This document shows, piece after piece, positions 1-11,027 of a stretch of DNA of 64,000 bases; position 1 is the first letter of the stretch, and every line of letters begins with the position of its first letter. The position numbers and the translations under genes were made by a program. This DNA comes from Ariolimax columbianus. Lineage: Eukaryota > Mollusca > Gastropoda > Stylommatophora > Arionidae. The notes beneath the pieces are model-generated. The model worked only from the letters and a program-made list of their open reading frames with translations, did no database searches and was not told the DNA's origin. The stretch spans positions 151,466,071 to 151,530,070 of the forward strand of contig JAVGWX010000002.1 in the NCBI GenBank assembly GCA_036924085.1, read 5' to 3'.

Positions 1-2638
1 CTGTGCAGTGGTTGTTTGGTTACATATTGTTAAAGTGAGACATCAGTTTTTAAACGCACTAAACGAAAACAAGGCAGTCATTGGCATATGCACATTCTGA
101 GTGAAAATGTCAATTAATTCCCGTAACAGTCACTGTCGTCACGAGGATTTACTAGCTGCTTCAATGGATGAAGGCAATGCTTTTCGTCACATGAAGTGAC
201 CAATTTAATTACATTCCGCCTTACAGTAATTCAGGTGTCCCTTTGCATTTAAGCAAGTCCCGATAGTGTTGATGATGTGTATTGAACAAAATACCTTCTT
301 TGATAGAAGTGAGCCCTTAAACTGCTCTACCATTATATTCTGCAAACTCTTAGTACAAAACAATTTAAAAGATCGATACAGGTCTTGGTGATCCCACTGT
401 TAGCTCTGGATCAGTTAGCATGACGCGATCGACTGATAAATGGATTTGCACAGGTCAATACGATAGATAGCAGAATTGGGGCTGTTCCTGGACTAGTAAG
501 GTTAAGGGCATAGGGTTGGTGCTTTCTGATAAAAATATGATAGGAAATCAAACGATGCCAACATTTCGGTCCGTATTGTTAGGTGGAGCCAACATCAACA
601 TACTGTATACAGATTCCTGGAGTGATTTAAGGCGCTAAAGCCACGGGTAATAAGGCCATGAACTGTCAGACATGGTTCAGTGTAACCAGCTGGAAACTGG
701 TGTCTGATTATGGTATGTTTTTTTAAGAAGAATCAACAACACGACAATCCCATGCCGGATGTCCCACAAAGTGAGCGGGTTTGTTAACTTGTTAAAGTTC
801 GAACCAGTTCCGCTAGACTCATAACGTGAGCGCGTTTGTTAATGTGTTAAAGGACGCTCCAGTTAATCAAGATTAACATGGTCACGTGATGTACGTTAAA
901 TTACGTTTAATAAAATTAACATCACATCACTCTTTTTCAATTTCAAATGGCCGTACTTCCTCGTCTTCTTATGATATTCAAAAAACCAAGTATTGCCTAT
1001 TTCATGACTGTATGCACCATGGGCGTATACGGTTATTTTGTAAATCTCGAATGTAAACTCCCAATTTGTAGGTTTTTGGTATGCATGGCTGACAATGCAT
1101 GTTGCCAGTGAGTTAAAAACTCCTATACCGGACACCTTTCACTCATAGAGTGCTTTAAGCACATGTTTTTCACAGCAAAATGAAGATCAAGACGTATTCC
1201 TGTGTACCCAAATCAAAATGGTAACGCGACATGTTATAATGTTAACAAAACCAATATCCAATTTGCATTCAGCTGTTCCATTAACAGCCCATTATGTTTA
1301 TGGAATTGGCGACGTGAATTAATACTGATGATTATTGTAGCTCGCTGGCTGCACACAATCCTGATCACAATCCTCAACTCATTTTCATATAACAGTAGTC
1401 ACACGCATATTTCCAACTAATGTTATGTGTCAACGTCATTGACCTCCAGGCTAACCCAGAGGTGTTCAGTCCACCACTTACAATGGTGACGATTGTGGAT
1501 ACAGATGCTCGTGGGATGTACACACTACTCCTGCCGAGCTAAGAGCATGCCAAGATAAGTGAAACATACTAATCAAGGAAACCTACCCATCTCAAGTCTA
1601 TGATGGCGCTCCCCGCAAACAAGATGTGTCAAGTTAGTCTGACCAACTAGGTAGGGATCTGCAGTGTAATTCATATTGTAGCGAGATTACTTAGGAGCCA
1701 CACATTGCACACAAGCCCAGGTGAGCCGAGCCAATTTTTTTCAAGCACGCTTTGGGAAAGAGTCACTGTAACCCACAATCAAATAAATGTAAAAAAAGTC
1801 AAGCTAACTCAAGCACGAACGGTTTCCCTAGCACGTCTGGTCCGTCCTCTCAGGTAACCCACGCTGCTGGGCTCACATATAATTCACAATCTTTGTTATA
1901 TGTCCATCGAATGTTCACTGAGTTTTGGTGCTTCATTAAAGAGGGGGTTGTTGATGAACTTAACATGTCTTCACTATCCTTGGCCACAGTCCCAGCTACG
2001 GGTGCCCATGAGATTAAGTTATCATCTCATTCCCTCCAATAAGCCTTATCATTAATACTACTGTTGATCCACACACAATCTAGTCGGATTTACGCCTTTA
2101 TAACAGTTATCCACCCATGCTATAGCCAATCATTCTTTATCTTCCAAATCAAAGACTGAGAATCAGAGACAATTACAGCGCTCATTAAAGCGGTCTTATT
2201 ACACCCTCACAGCCAACGTCACTGCCTCAATCTTCATTCTCATACTAGACGGCGCTTTCATGTATACCACGCCCCACATAGCGACTACTCCGCCTCTCAC
2301 ACTAGCAGATAAGACCACCACCGACATTCACACTTCCCAGCAGATCCATTACACGATCCCTCCTCACTTATTAATTTGTTAACCTGGACTTATTTTTTTC
2401 CATTGTACCAGTATCGTCATTTACCCTCATCCGTAATGATTCCTATGTGGAAGTCTGCCAATTGCCAAGTTTATTTACAAGACTTTTCAACGTTTGCCGG
2501 ATTTTGGGGAGGTAAACTTTGATATCTTATGACACCACCTTCTCAATTACATCCCATGTGCGGAATTAGACGTCTCTAGCGGCTTTAAAGGTTGTGCTAT
2601 GATAATAATAACGAGTACTCCCCTTATAAAACTGACAG
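1..2638. other. No gene recognised
   Basis: I see no domain, RNA gene or clear transposon here. Open frames are all under 100 codons and lack recognisable motifs. One small imperfect direct duplication is visible: 771-809 and 826-865 share most of their bases at a 55-bp offset (both begin GTGAGCG and continue GTTTGTTAA). The stretch is unassigned intergenic DNA or very old repeat. Confidence 0.5.
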
Positions 2639-2890
2639 CCTGTCTAGCTAGGTCCTCTCCCGTGAGCCTGTCTAGCTAGGTCCTCTCCCGTGAGCCTGTC
2701 TAGCTAGGTCCTCTCCCGTGAGCCTGTCTAGCTAGGTCCTCTTCCGTGATCCTGTCTAGCTAGGTCCTCTCCCGTGAGCCTGTCTAGCTAGGTCCTCTCC
2801 CGTGAGCCTGTCTAGCTAGGTCCTCTCCCGTGAGCCTGTCTAGCTAGGTCCTCTCCCGTGAGCCTGTCTAGCTAGGTCCTCTCCCGTGAG
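2639..2890. repeat. 28-bp minisatellite, 9 copies
   Basis: Nine head-to-tail copies of a 28-bp unit starting CCTGTCTAGCTAGGTCCTCT. All copies are nearly identical; the fourth carries CTTCC and a T for G near its end. The array length is exactly nine periods. Each unit contains the palindrome CTAG twice. The high identity implies recent expansion or homogenisation. The period is not a multiple of three, so it does not hold an open frame. Confidence 0.97.
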
Positions 2891-3249
2891 CCTGCAGTTT
2901 ATCCCTCCGATTACATCTATATTCCTCACGAAACGGGAAGTTTGTCGAAAATGATTCATGATTTTTTTTGTATGTAAACTGTCTACAAACTCCTCTGGGC
3001 GTGATAAAGTGATATCATCTGTAGAAACAATATTTTTTTTTGGGGCAGATGGAATTAAGAATACGGTCAGAATGTAAATATCATAAATAAATGATGACGT
3101 TTTCCAATAGCAAGATCAAATTAATGGATATAGCGAGCTAGCCTGACTTACATGTATGTTATTGTCAAGTAGTCCATGCTAAACAATCGACACATTTCCC
3201 TTCCTAAAACTGGCAATACATCTCAACATTATATCGCCTACATACAACT
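2891..3249. other. No gene recognised
   Basis: AT-rich sequence between the 28-bp array and the end of a LINE relic. No coding or RNA signal seen. Confidence 0.5.
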
Positions 3250-3870
3250 TTTCATCATCAGCATCAGTTCCCTAACCTAATAAGGCATTGGGGCACACAT
3301 ACGGTAAACTGTTGGACCAGTTCTCACCACTCCACTTTTTTTTGTGCCAAGATACTTGTCATAGCTATGGATCTTCCCGTCAAATTCGTTGCTGTTGTCT
3401 TCCCAACTTTTGTTCTGCCATTTCTCTCTTACGCTTCTCAGGCATTATGCATTGCAAGACCGTCTTGGTTAACTCAGAATATCTTGAAATAGGGCATCCC
3501 ATGTGATCTTGCGTAGTTTTATCATAGTCAATAGGTCTTTCTTTGGCAACCGCTCTTTTAACGGTGTCCCGAACTGCCTTATTCGTGGCGTAGTCTAGAA
3601 ACGAAATGCCGAAATTTTGACGCATACATCTAATCTCCATTGTACACATTATTTGCTCTAAAACCGCGGCCAAACTCCAAGTTTCGCACGCATAAAGGTA
3701 CACGGAATTGAAAAGTGAATACACTAAACTCAACTATGATTTCATGTTGATGCGTTTGTCTATCCATAGTGGCCTCAGTTTGGTTAGAACAGCCATGGTC
3801 ATCTCTGTTCTTGCCTGGATCTCCGTTCTGGTACCTGCCGCATTCATCAGTAATAATAATAATCTTTGAA
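3250..3870 (-). pseudogene. LINE family B: decayed C-terminal part of RT polyprotein
   Basis: The minus strand encodes the region after the RT palm typical of non-LTR retrotransposons. It starts near 3865 with an EIQART/TKLRPLW stretch, then has YLYACETWSL (about 3680), MEIRCMRQNFGIS, TNKAVRDTV, a GCPISRYSELTKTVLQ segment and an arginine-rich KRKREMAEQKLGRQQQRI tail. The DDEKLYV near 3250 matches the usual acidic end of this type. An in-frame stop interrupts it at about 3735 and there is at least one frameshift near 3845. The same architecture is better preserved at 44.7-45.3 kb. It may be the 3' end of the element whose RT lies at 4.46-6.31 kb, or a separate copy. The clade (RTE-like) is a guess. 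Confidence 0.75.
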
Positions 3871-4455
3871 TAAGCATCTAAGGCCCGTTTCGTCGAAAAA
3901 CCACTAACATGTCCAACTGCTGAAGCTTGTTCATGCGTAGTAAGTTGACCGAATTCCCTACATGCTCACCATGTGGAACCGAGTTCTCCACTATCTTAGA
4001 ATGAGGGCAGCGAGGAGTGTTTGTTTGACCAATATTTGTTTCAGGCTTTCATTGTCCGTGTTTGACTAATTGTTCCGCCACCGAGGAATCGGGATTGTGT
4101 CCACCTGCAGGTCAGCGTGACTCTTGCTGTGCTGAGAATGCGGAGTTGGTAGAAGTATTATGGTAACCCCCAGTGGAGGGGGAAGGAGGAATTCGGCTTC
4201 AATACAAGTATGAAGGCTCTTTAGTAATGATAACCTGAGCTGAATTATGGGGTGCAATTAACCAGAACGTTGAACGATATCATGGGCTGGTTCCCCACGC
4301 CTTAATGCTGGCACATCCACAGAAAGATACAGCATAACAAACAGGATAACGTTCGAAAACACATACATTTTACAGAATAAAGTCGTTGATACTACCTGGT
4401 GAAGGAGTTGTTAATTATATTCCGAACATAACTAGCAAACAGTAGACAACAACAC
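3871..4455. other. No gene recognised between two LINE fragments
   Basis: Lies between a family B C-terminal fragment (below 3870) and family B RT remains (above 4456), both on the minus strand. It could be a later insertion into one element or the junction of two copies. Short TTA-type simple sequence occurs at 3850-3866. No domain seen. Confidence 0.4.
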
Positions 4456-4696
4456 AAGCACTGGAGGGAGTCGAGTGCGGTGCTAGTCATTCTGGGATCT
4501 TACTTGTGTCCACTCATCAGTGCTCCAAAGTATAAGTACGTAAATTGTTAAAAAATTTGCAATGGTTCGCTTTTGATCGTAAACGGACTTGCTAGGCCCT
4601 CTGTGAAGTTGACCATAAGTATACTTTTCTCTGTACTAATTTCCGTTCCAAACTTTTAAGCGGCATCGTCAAGGTTTGAGATCAGGCTCGCAAATT

Positions 4697-4743
4697 ATAG
4701 CTCTGCTCCATCCAGCCCGGCAATATCATCAGTAAACCAAAGA
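4697..4743 (+). repeat. Inverted repeat arm 1 (normal RT motif C)
   Basis: This 47-bp segment is about 90% identical to the reverse complement of 5935-5981. On the minus strand it encodes FTDDIAGLDGAEL, in the expected RT position. Confidence 0.85.
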
Positions 4744-4746
4744 TTG

Positions 4747-4754
4747 GTGGGTGT
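4747..4754. repeat. Target-site duplication, left copy
   Basis: GTGGGTGT directly abuts the TTC tract that is the tail of the nested LINE. It matches GTGAGTGT at 5623-5630 on the other side of the insertion at 7 of 8 bases. One copy is needed to keep the interrupted RT frame continuous. Confidence 0.7.
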
Positions 4755-4813
4755 TCTTCTTCTTCTTCTTCTTCTTCTTTTTCTTCTTCTTCTTCTTCTT
4801 CTTCTTCTTCTTC
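4754..4813. repeat. TTC/GAA microsatellite = 3' tail of nested LINE
   Basis: About 60 bp of almost pure TTC (GAA on the minus strand), followed by CGTACGTTGTCAGAC. It sits exactly at the 3' end of the minus-strand family A fragment. The family A copy at 19.4-23.4 kb ends with a comparable CTGACTGCGTAC then GAA run, so this is a LINE tail that has expanded. Confidence 0.85.
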
Positions 4814-5622
4814 GTACGTTGTCAGACGTCAACCTGTATTTTTTTGAAGAAAGCATCGGTCATCCTCAGGCTGTCTACACTGCCATAGAGCGTGACTAGT
4901 GTTGCCACTGGTGATGGCCACATGTGCTTTTTCTGGTCCTCGTATATCGGGCAGTTTTGCTGCAGATGTTCGGCGGTCATTTTCCCTGTACCACAAGTGC
5001 ATTCGTCAGTGCCACCTATCTTCAGTTAATTTAATAGGTGGTACCTCAGTCTGTTGTTGCCTGTGCTGAGTCTGAAGACCACGACCTGCTCTCTTCTGTT
5101 CAACTGGTAATAGGCATCATTTTTTGTGTAGCCAGTATGTTGTGTTTCCCATTTGGCCATGTATCTGGCCCTAATAAGCCTTTTGGACTCTTCGTAGGTC
5201 ACACTAGAATCTGGTTGTGGTAGTCTTGCACCTTCTTTTGCCAGTCTGTCTGCCTCTTCGTTGCCTTGGATGTTACAGTGGGATGGAACCCACTGTACCA
5301 ATACTCTTTTTGGTGCGGACTGCTGGTATAGTTGACAGAGTACTGCTCTTAAATCATTAAGTTCAGTATTTTTCTGGCTTTGTAGTGCTGTAACTAAGGC
5401 CAGGGAATCTGTAAGCAGGACTATCTGGCTTTCATTGCTTTCGCCTGTCAGCATTGCTTCTACTTCAGCCCCCAATGCCTCTGCCTCCGCTCTGAAATTG
5501 TTTGATAATTTTCCAGTTGCCACTGACAGTGTTATTTTTCTACCATTTGGTAGGCTCAGGATTACCCCCGCCCGTCCGTTCTGTGTTGTGTTTGTTACAG
5601 AACCGTCGGTGTATGCATGGGA
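4755..5622 (-). mobile_element. LINE family A, 5'-truncated 3' end with RNase H domain
   Basis: A 5'-truncated non-LTR retrotransposon. Reading the minus strand from 5622: AYTDGSVTNTTQNGRAGVIL, FRAEAEAL, VLLTDSLALVTAL, VQWVPSHCNIQGNEEADRLA. These are the four conserved blocks of a ribonuclease H domain, and the acidic catalytic residues (D in TDGS, E in AEAE, D in LTDS, D in EEAD) are present. The domain is open from about 5625 down to a stop near 5026. Beyond it comes the Cys/His-type tail region, a LYGSVDSLRMTDAFF segment and the GAA tail. RNase H after RT is typical of the I group of LINEs. The family A copy at 19.4-23.4 kb is closely similar throughout. No RT is present here, so the copy is dead on arrival. 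Confidence 0.9.
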
Positions 5623-5630
5623 GTGAGTGT
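5623..5630. repeat. Target-site duplication, right copy
   Basis: GTGAGTGT, matching GTGGGTGT at 4747-4754. It marks the 5' truncation junction of the nested family A LINE. Confidence 0.7.
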
Positions 5631-5934
5631 TCGACCACCTATACTGAACGCATCCACGTGACTCTTAAGAGCTTCGGACATGATACATTCAATAAAAACA
5701 TTAAATAAGGTCGGTGAAAGAAAACATCCTTGTCGTACACCGGTTGATGTGCGGAACCATTCCCCAGTAGTCCGTTACATCTTAGCATAGTTGACCATAG
5801 TGTCTGATACCAGACCATGTCAACCGATTATTTTTCAAAACACAGACTTATTATAGTTTTGATTATGCTGAAGAAATTTTTCGTTTAGCAACCACAAATT
5901 AAAAATATGTTCAGTTGTGCTGCGACTTACTAAT

Positions 5935-5981
5935 ATCTGGTTTGCTGATGATATTGCCGGGCTGGCTGGAGCAGAGCTAGA
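5935..5981 (-). repeat. Inverted repeat arm 2 (misplaced, flipped RT motif C)
   Basis: The plus strand here reads IWFADDIAGLAGAEL while the surrounding RT is on the minus strand. It replaces the block where QAGFRAG should be. It is the inverse of 4697-4743 with about four differences. Confidence 0.82.
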
Positions 5982-6310
5982 ACGTGTTCTGCCCTTAGTT
6001 GCAGCCTGTTCAAAATAACATTAAGCATTACGTTTGCTAGGGTGTGTGATCAGACTGATAGTTCTGTAATGTTGACATTGTTGGAGGTTACGCTTCTTAG
6101 GTACAGCTATGATCAGTAACTTTGTCCAACTTGGTTGCCATTTCCCCATCTGAAAGAACGTGTTATAAATCTTCGTGAGATTGTCTATAACCAGATTCCC
6201 TCCTGAGTTAGTAGTTCGCCTGGGATGTTGTTAATACCAGCAGTCGTGTCCTTTTTCCGAGAGCTGACCGCCACTTCTTCACACATAACTCGTGCTCTTA
6301 AATCACCACC

Positions 6311-6844
6311 CCCCCCCCCTTTCACCGCTCCCGCCATGTATTTCCCTCATAAACATTGTAATCTGCTTCAGACTTCACTAGTCGCCGTTTCATAAAATAT
6401 CCTCATTACTTTTATTGTTACAACTGTTGGACAAGCTCAGACTTCTTTTTTCCCTATACAATCTATGATCTCAAATGATCACATTCATTTCCTTCATCAA
6501 ATTGGAGATCTGTGATAGGTTTGTTTTATCATTTTTGCATTTTATTCAACAACTTTTTTCATTGTACCAAAAAATTGTGTTGGGCTAGCAGAGCTAACTA
6601 TCACGGGCAGATATGTATATGTCTGGATCTTTAGCTGTTGTAAATCTAGTTAATGCTGGTGCAGCAAACTTTAAAAAAAGAAAACAATTTTACATATAAT
6701 CGTATTCGTAACACGGAAGACAAAGGACCAACTAAATGAAAGAGTTATTTTTTTTTTATAAATTGGGGTGGGGGGGGAGGGGGGTGACGGGAACTAACTG
6801 CATGTGCATGAGAAGTACAAACAACATGATATGTGATAGTGACA
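6311..6844. other. No gene; low-complexity runs
   Basis: Begins with an 11-base C run at 6309-6319. A T-rich and then G-rich stretch (6747-6785) precedes the 45-bp array. No domain recognised. Confidence 0.5.
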
Positions 6845-7570
6845 TACTTGAGTAGAGGAGATGTGTGTGGTTGAGGGACAAGCTTTATGGAGATGAGTAT
6901 AAGAGATATGTGTGGTTTATGGACAAGCTTTATGGAGATGAGTAGAAGAGATATGTGTGGGTGAGGGATAAGCTTTATGGAGATGAGTAGAAGAGATATT
7001 TGTGGTTTAGGGACAAGCTTTATGGAGATGAGTAGAAGATATATGTGTGGTTGAGGGACAAGCTTTATGGAGATAAGTAGAAGAGATATGTGTGGTTGAG
7101 GGACAAGCCTTATGGAGATGAGTATAAGACATATGTGTGGTTGCGAGACAACCTTTATTGAGATGAGTAGAAGAGATATGTGTGGTTGAGGGACAAGCTT
7201 TATGGAGATGAGTAGAGGAGAAATGTGTGGTTGAGGGACAAGCTTTATGGAGATGGATAGAGGAGATATGTGTGGTTGAGGGACAAGCTTTATGGAGATG
7301 AGTAGAGGAGAAATGTGTGGTTGAGGGACAAGCTTTATGGAGATGAGTAGAGGAGATATGTGTGGTTGAAGGACAAGCTGTATGGAGATGAGTAGAGGAG
7401 AAATGTGTGGTTGAGGGACAAGCTTTATGGAGATGGATAGAAGAGATATGTGTGGTTGAGGGACAAGCTTTATGGAGATGAGTAGAGGAGAAATGGGTGG
7501 CTGCGAGACACGCGTTATGGGGATGAGAGCTGAGAAGAGGACATATGTGTCGCTGAGGGACAAACTGTAT
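6845..7570. repeat. 45-bp minisatellite, about 16 copies
   Basis: Tandem copies of a 45-bp unit containing GGGACAAGCTTTATGGAGAT and AGATATGTGTGGTTGA. Copies differ by scattered substitutions and a few short variants at the right end. Because 45 is a multiple of three, the minus strand stays open for 327 codons (7728 down to 6745) as a 15-residue repeat built on LVPQPHISPLLISIK. I treat the open frame as a by-product of the period, since there is no start context, signal or flanking domain to support a gene. Confidence 0.95.
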
Positions 7571-8005
7571 GACAATACACAGGATGTATAAGACAAATTT
7601 GAATTTCTATTTGAGTAATTTGAGCTGCAAATTGATTTTGTCGGGGATAATATTGTTGATTTAATTAATTTCGTAATCAATCTATTTATATCACTTTCAC
7701 AATCTGTATTCTGTTGTGAATGCATCATTTCTTTTCTCTTTTCTTTGCCGCTGACCAGTGATCTGTCTTATCTCTATTTGAAAGGCCATTCTCCGTAGTA
7801 TAACTTAAGCTGCTGCCTTCATTGTTTTCTGTTTTCAGTTACCGGCATTAATCTCGTTGCTATTTCTCTTAACATTAACTAGATGTGCTTTTGTTTTCTC
7901 GGGTCGTTTAATGAGACTGAAATAGTCGGTAATAGTATTGTTACTGACTGCATTTCTATATGTTACCACTAACACAATATATATATATATATATATTTTT
8001 CTACC
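7571..8005. other. No gene recognised
   Basis: AT-rich spacer ending in a short TA run at 7978-7996. Confidence 0.5.
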
Positions 8006-8850
8006 ATGTGTTATTCATTATCCTGCTGCCTTGTATTGTCCAGTAGTTCTTCATTACATCAATTTGTATTCTTCTTCTACTTCACTTTCTTAAATTTTCT
8101 CCTTTTCTTCTATTTCTTGTTCATATACTTCTTTTTATTTCTTTCTTTTTTCGTATTCCTTACTTCCTTCATTCCTTCCTTTCTTCCTTCCTTCCTTTCT
8201 TTATCGGTCTTTCATTCCTTCTTTCTTTCCTTCCGTCTTTCTCCCCTCTTTATTCCTTCCTTCCTTCCTCCCTCCATGCCTCCCTTTCTTTTTTCTTTCC
8301 TTTTCTCTTTCCTTCCTTCCCTCTTTCCTTTCTTCCTTTTTTTCTTCGTTCTGTCCTTCCTTCCTTCCGTCTATCCTTTCTTTCATCCCTTCATTTCTTT
8401 TCTCATTACTTCCTTTTTTTTCCTTCTTCTTTCCTTCCGTACAGCCTCTCTTCCCTTTCTTAGCTTCTTCATATGTTCCTTCCCTCATTTCTTCCTGCCT
8501 CCCTTGATACCTTTATTTCTTTCTTCTTTACAACCTGCCTTGCCTTTTCTTTCTGTATTATCTCCCTCCCTTCTTACTTTTTTACTTCCATCCTTCCATA
8601 ATTTCTTCCTTTCTTTATTTCTTTGTTCCATTCTTACTCCCTTCGTTCTGTATTCTGTTTTTCCCTCCTTTCTGTCGTTCTGCCTTCCTTACTTTCTTCT
8701 TTTCCTCATTCCTCCCTCCTTCCGTCATTCTATTCGTCCTTCCTTCTTACATTAATTTCTTGCTACTTTTCTCTTTTCTTACTTCTTTCTTTGCTTCCTT
8801 CTTTCCGTCCTTGTTTCTTTCCTTCTTTCAATTTCTCCTTCAAATTAACA
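8006..8850. repeat. Long TTCC-rich polypyrimidine tract
   Basis: Roughly 850 bp dominated by C and T on the plus strand, built from TTCC/TTTC/CTTTC words with scattered interruptions. It is open in several frames on both strands simply because of composition (Phe/Ser/Leu-rich one way, Lys/Glu/Arg-rich the other). No gene call is justified. Confidence 0.93.
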
Positions 8851-9029
8851 GATAATAAAACCTTCTCTGAAAAAAGACTGAAATAAATGATGAGAGGTCA
8901 ATGTCAGACGTTAAACGCTTGATATATGGAACGATTTCATCTCAAAAATGGACAGGGTAAAGTCTGTCAGCTTGTACATTAATGGAAGGATATGCATGAC
9001 GTTTAGGATCCATTGCAGCCAACCTTCAA

Positions 9030-9290
9030 TGAGGAGATGACACCTACACTGAACTGATTAGCCGACCTTTGATGTAGAGGTGACACTTACACTGAACTGA
9101 TTAGCCGACCTATGATGTAGAGGTTACACCTACACTGAACTGATTAGCCGACCTTTGATGTGGAAATGACACCTAAACTGAACTGATTAGCCGACATTTG
9201 ATGTAGAGGTGACACCTAAACTGAACTGATTAGCCGAAATTTGATGTAGAGGTGGCACCTACACTGAACTGATCAGCCGACCCTCGGTGT
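9030..9290. repeat. 43-bp minisatellite, about 6 copies
   Basis: Tandem units sharing ACACTGAACTGATTAGCCGA and GATGTAGAGGTGACACC. The spacing between successive ACTGAACTGATTAG words is 43 bp. The last copy has diverged (GATCAGCCGACCCTCGG). Confidence 0.92.
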
Positions 9291-9974
9291 GATTATGACC
9301 TGAACTGAACAGAACAACACGCTCTACATAAAGAAGGGAGAGCCAATTAGATCATGCCAGTAGTCAGGTCAAATATAAAAACGAATACCCAATTCACGTT
9401 CACGTTAATGCATTAGGAACTACGTTGTGAGACAACAGCCTAGCCGTCGAGGTGAATGATCTGTATTGTGTTTTCGAAATGATGATTTGGAGAGAAAGAT
9501 AGTGTTTCACTGCATTCACGACAACCTTTTTTAACATGCCCCCACTTTTAAGAAGGGCCTCGTCAGCTCCTTGCTGAAGACATTGCGTCCATAAAGAAAA
9601 ACTTATCAGAACTAGCTTTGGACAACAAAAAACATGTCAAACTCAAGTACATCTATCATTAGATCTATTTCATGAAATTCTTTGTCAGTTGTGTTGACCC
9701 TTTGCTTTGTGCATGGAATCAAAACAAGTATTTGGCAACATTTAATTTGACGTTTTGTAATACATACCTTGGTGTTGTATTTATTATGAAATAATCCTTC
9801 AATAATATCCTCAGGCTTGTCCAGACCTAACTAAGGGGCATGCATAATGTTTTGCTCATCAGCAAAGCCGATTAAATCCAGCTGCGAAATGCAGACACAA
9901 TTGAGAGGAAGCGGTCTTGCGTTGCAATTAAAACAGTCTTCGTCTTCTGTCTTATCAAACATCTCATGTCCTTA
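9291..9974. other. No gene recognised
   Basis: Spacer before a decayed RT. It may include more of that element, too eroded to identify. Confidence 0.45.
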
Positions 9975-10840
9975 ATGCCGGTGTCGCAGCACTGTTGACT
10001 GACAAGGTCCATGTTCTGGAGCGCTGGGCAGAGCGCTTCAGATCTATTTTAATTTGTCCACCACTATCAGAGAGGTTGCTTTAACACGAATCCCTAAAGT
10101 TGCTACCAATGACGTATTCTCTATATCGTCCAGTACAGATGAGGTTGAGAACGCAATCAGTCTAATTTCAATAGGCAACGCCTCATGATCAAATTGTATT
10201 TCTGATTAGGTTTACGGAGCACTAGGCCGGGTACTTTCTCACACTATCATACCTTTTTTGCTCGATTTTGACGTTGGTCACATCCAGTAAAAACTAAAAA
10301 ATACGACCATTGTCCCCATGAACAAACCTAAGGGTAATCGTTAATCTTGTTATAAACACACGGGCATCTCCAGTCTGTCAATTGCCTCACACATTTTGAC
10401 TCTGGTCTTGCTCAACCAATTAACAGTTCATCTTGAGCAAGAGCTACTCCCAGGCCGTATGTGTGGTTTCCGTGCTTTTCCGGTTTATATAATATTTGCG
10501 GCTTGAACGTCCAGATACAATAACAGTAAAGCATCGTAATTTGTAAGCACCACTTTTGCTAATCTAACCAAGGCATTAGACACTGTGGACAGGAACACAT
10601 TGTGTAAAATTATGGAAAAATTTGGCTGCCCCTAAAAGTTCATCGCAGTTGTCAGCCAGTTTCATGATGCATGTCGGCTGACGTGGTGCATCATGGTGAA
10701 CTATATGCATATCTCTCAGTTATAACTGGAGCCAAACAGGATTAGGTGCTGCTTTCAACGTCTTTTAGCATGATATTATCTGATGTGATATACGATAATA
10801 CACATACCTGGTCCACTTGCCTACACATCAGATGCGAATG
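9975..10840 (+). pseudogene. LINE family C: decayed RT fragment
   Basis: Plus-strand translation across frames gives LLTDKVHVLERWAERF (about 9990), a linker, RMCGFRAFPVYIIFAA (about 10460), NLTKALDTVDRNTLCKIMEK (about 10565) and KFIAVVSQFHDAC. These align in order with the intact family C protein at 59.2-62.9 kb (LLTDKVQILDRWADQF, CGFRAGRGTVDMIFAARQ, DLTKAFDTVNRGGLW, KFITMVKQLHEGTCA). Many stops and frame changes show it is an old copy. Both ends are indistinct. Confidence 0.8.
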
Positions 10841-11027
10841 TCCAATCTGAGGCACTTAAGGTATTTCACAAACAGGAAAAGAAGCAACTATATGAATTAT
10901 CTTTTCTAAAAAACAGATAAATTAATATATGTTCAGAACCGGTCATTCAGCCCACTTTGTAAGTGTTTTCAGCTGTTCAGTACACTAAATTTGGTCTCAC
11001 GTCAATACAAAGAAGCATATGATCATC

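Larger units (their letters stand above)
4456..4754 (-). pseudogene. LINE family B RT, downstream half (catalytic FxDD region)
   Basis: Minus-strand translation just after the nested insertion gives TNLWFTDDIAGLDGAEL (about 4743-4697). This is the RT motif C, normally F/Y-A-D-D, with Thr in place of Ala. It is followed by KFGTEISTEKSILM and QFTYLYFGALMSGHK, matching the expected post-palm pattern. Several in-frame stops occur. It continues in frame from the RT fragment at 5623-6310 once the intervening family A insertion is set aside. Family B is RTE-like or related; I cannot place the clade firmly. Confidence 0.8.
5623..6310 (-). pseudogene. LINE family B RT, upstream half
   Basis: Minus-strand remnants of an RT palm in order: KKDTTAGINNIPGELLTQ (about 6245), an LRSVTSNNVN/TELSV stretch, LNVILNRLQLRAEHVLA (about 6000), RSTTEHIFNLWLLNEKFLQ (about 5915), then EWFRTSTGVRQGCFLSPTLF and FNVFIECIMSEAL (about 5760-5660). 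These correspond to RT blocks from GK-AGVDNIP through QGC-LSPTLFN. The segment is interrupted by stops and frameshifts. Between AEHVLA and RSTTEH the expected QAGFRAG block is missing and replaced by about 50 bp of foreign-looking sequence (see the inverted repeat). It continues at 4754-4456 after the nested insertion. Confidence 0.82.

Noticed and set aside
2639..2890. CRISPR-like array of 28-bp repeats
   Set aside because: Copies are directly adjacent without spacers and the DNA is eukaryotic; it is a minisatellite.
8006..8755. 249-codon Phe/Leu/Ser-rich frame
   Set aside because: Polypyrimidine composition removes stop codons. The opposite strand is equally open as Lys/Glu/Arg.
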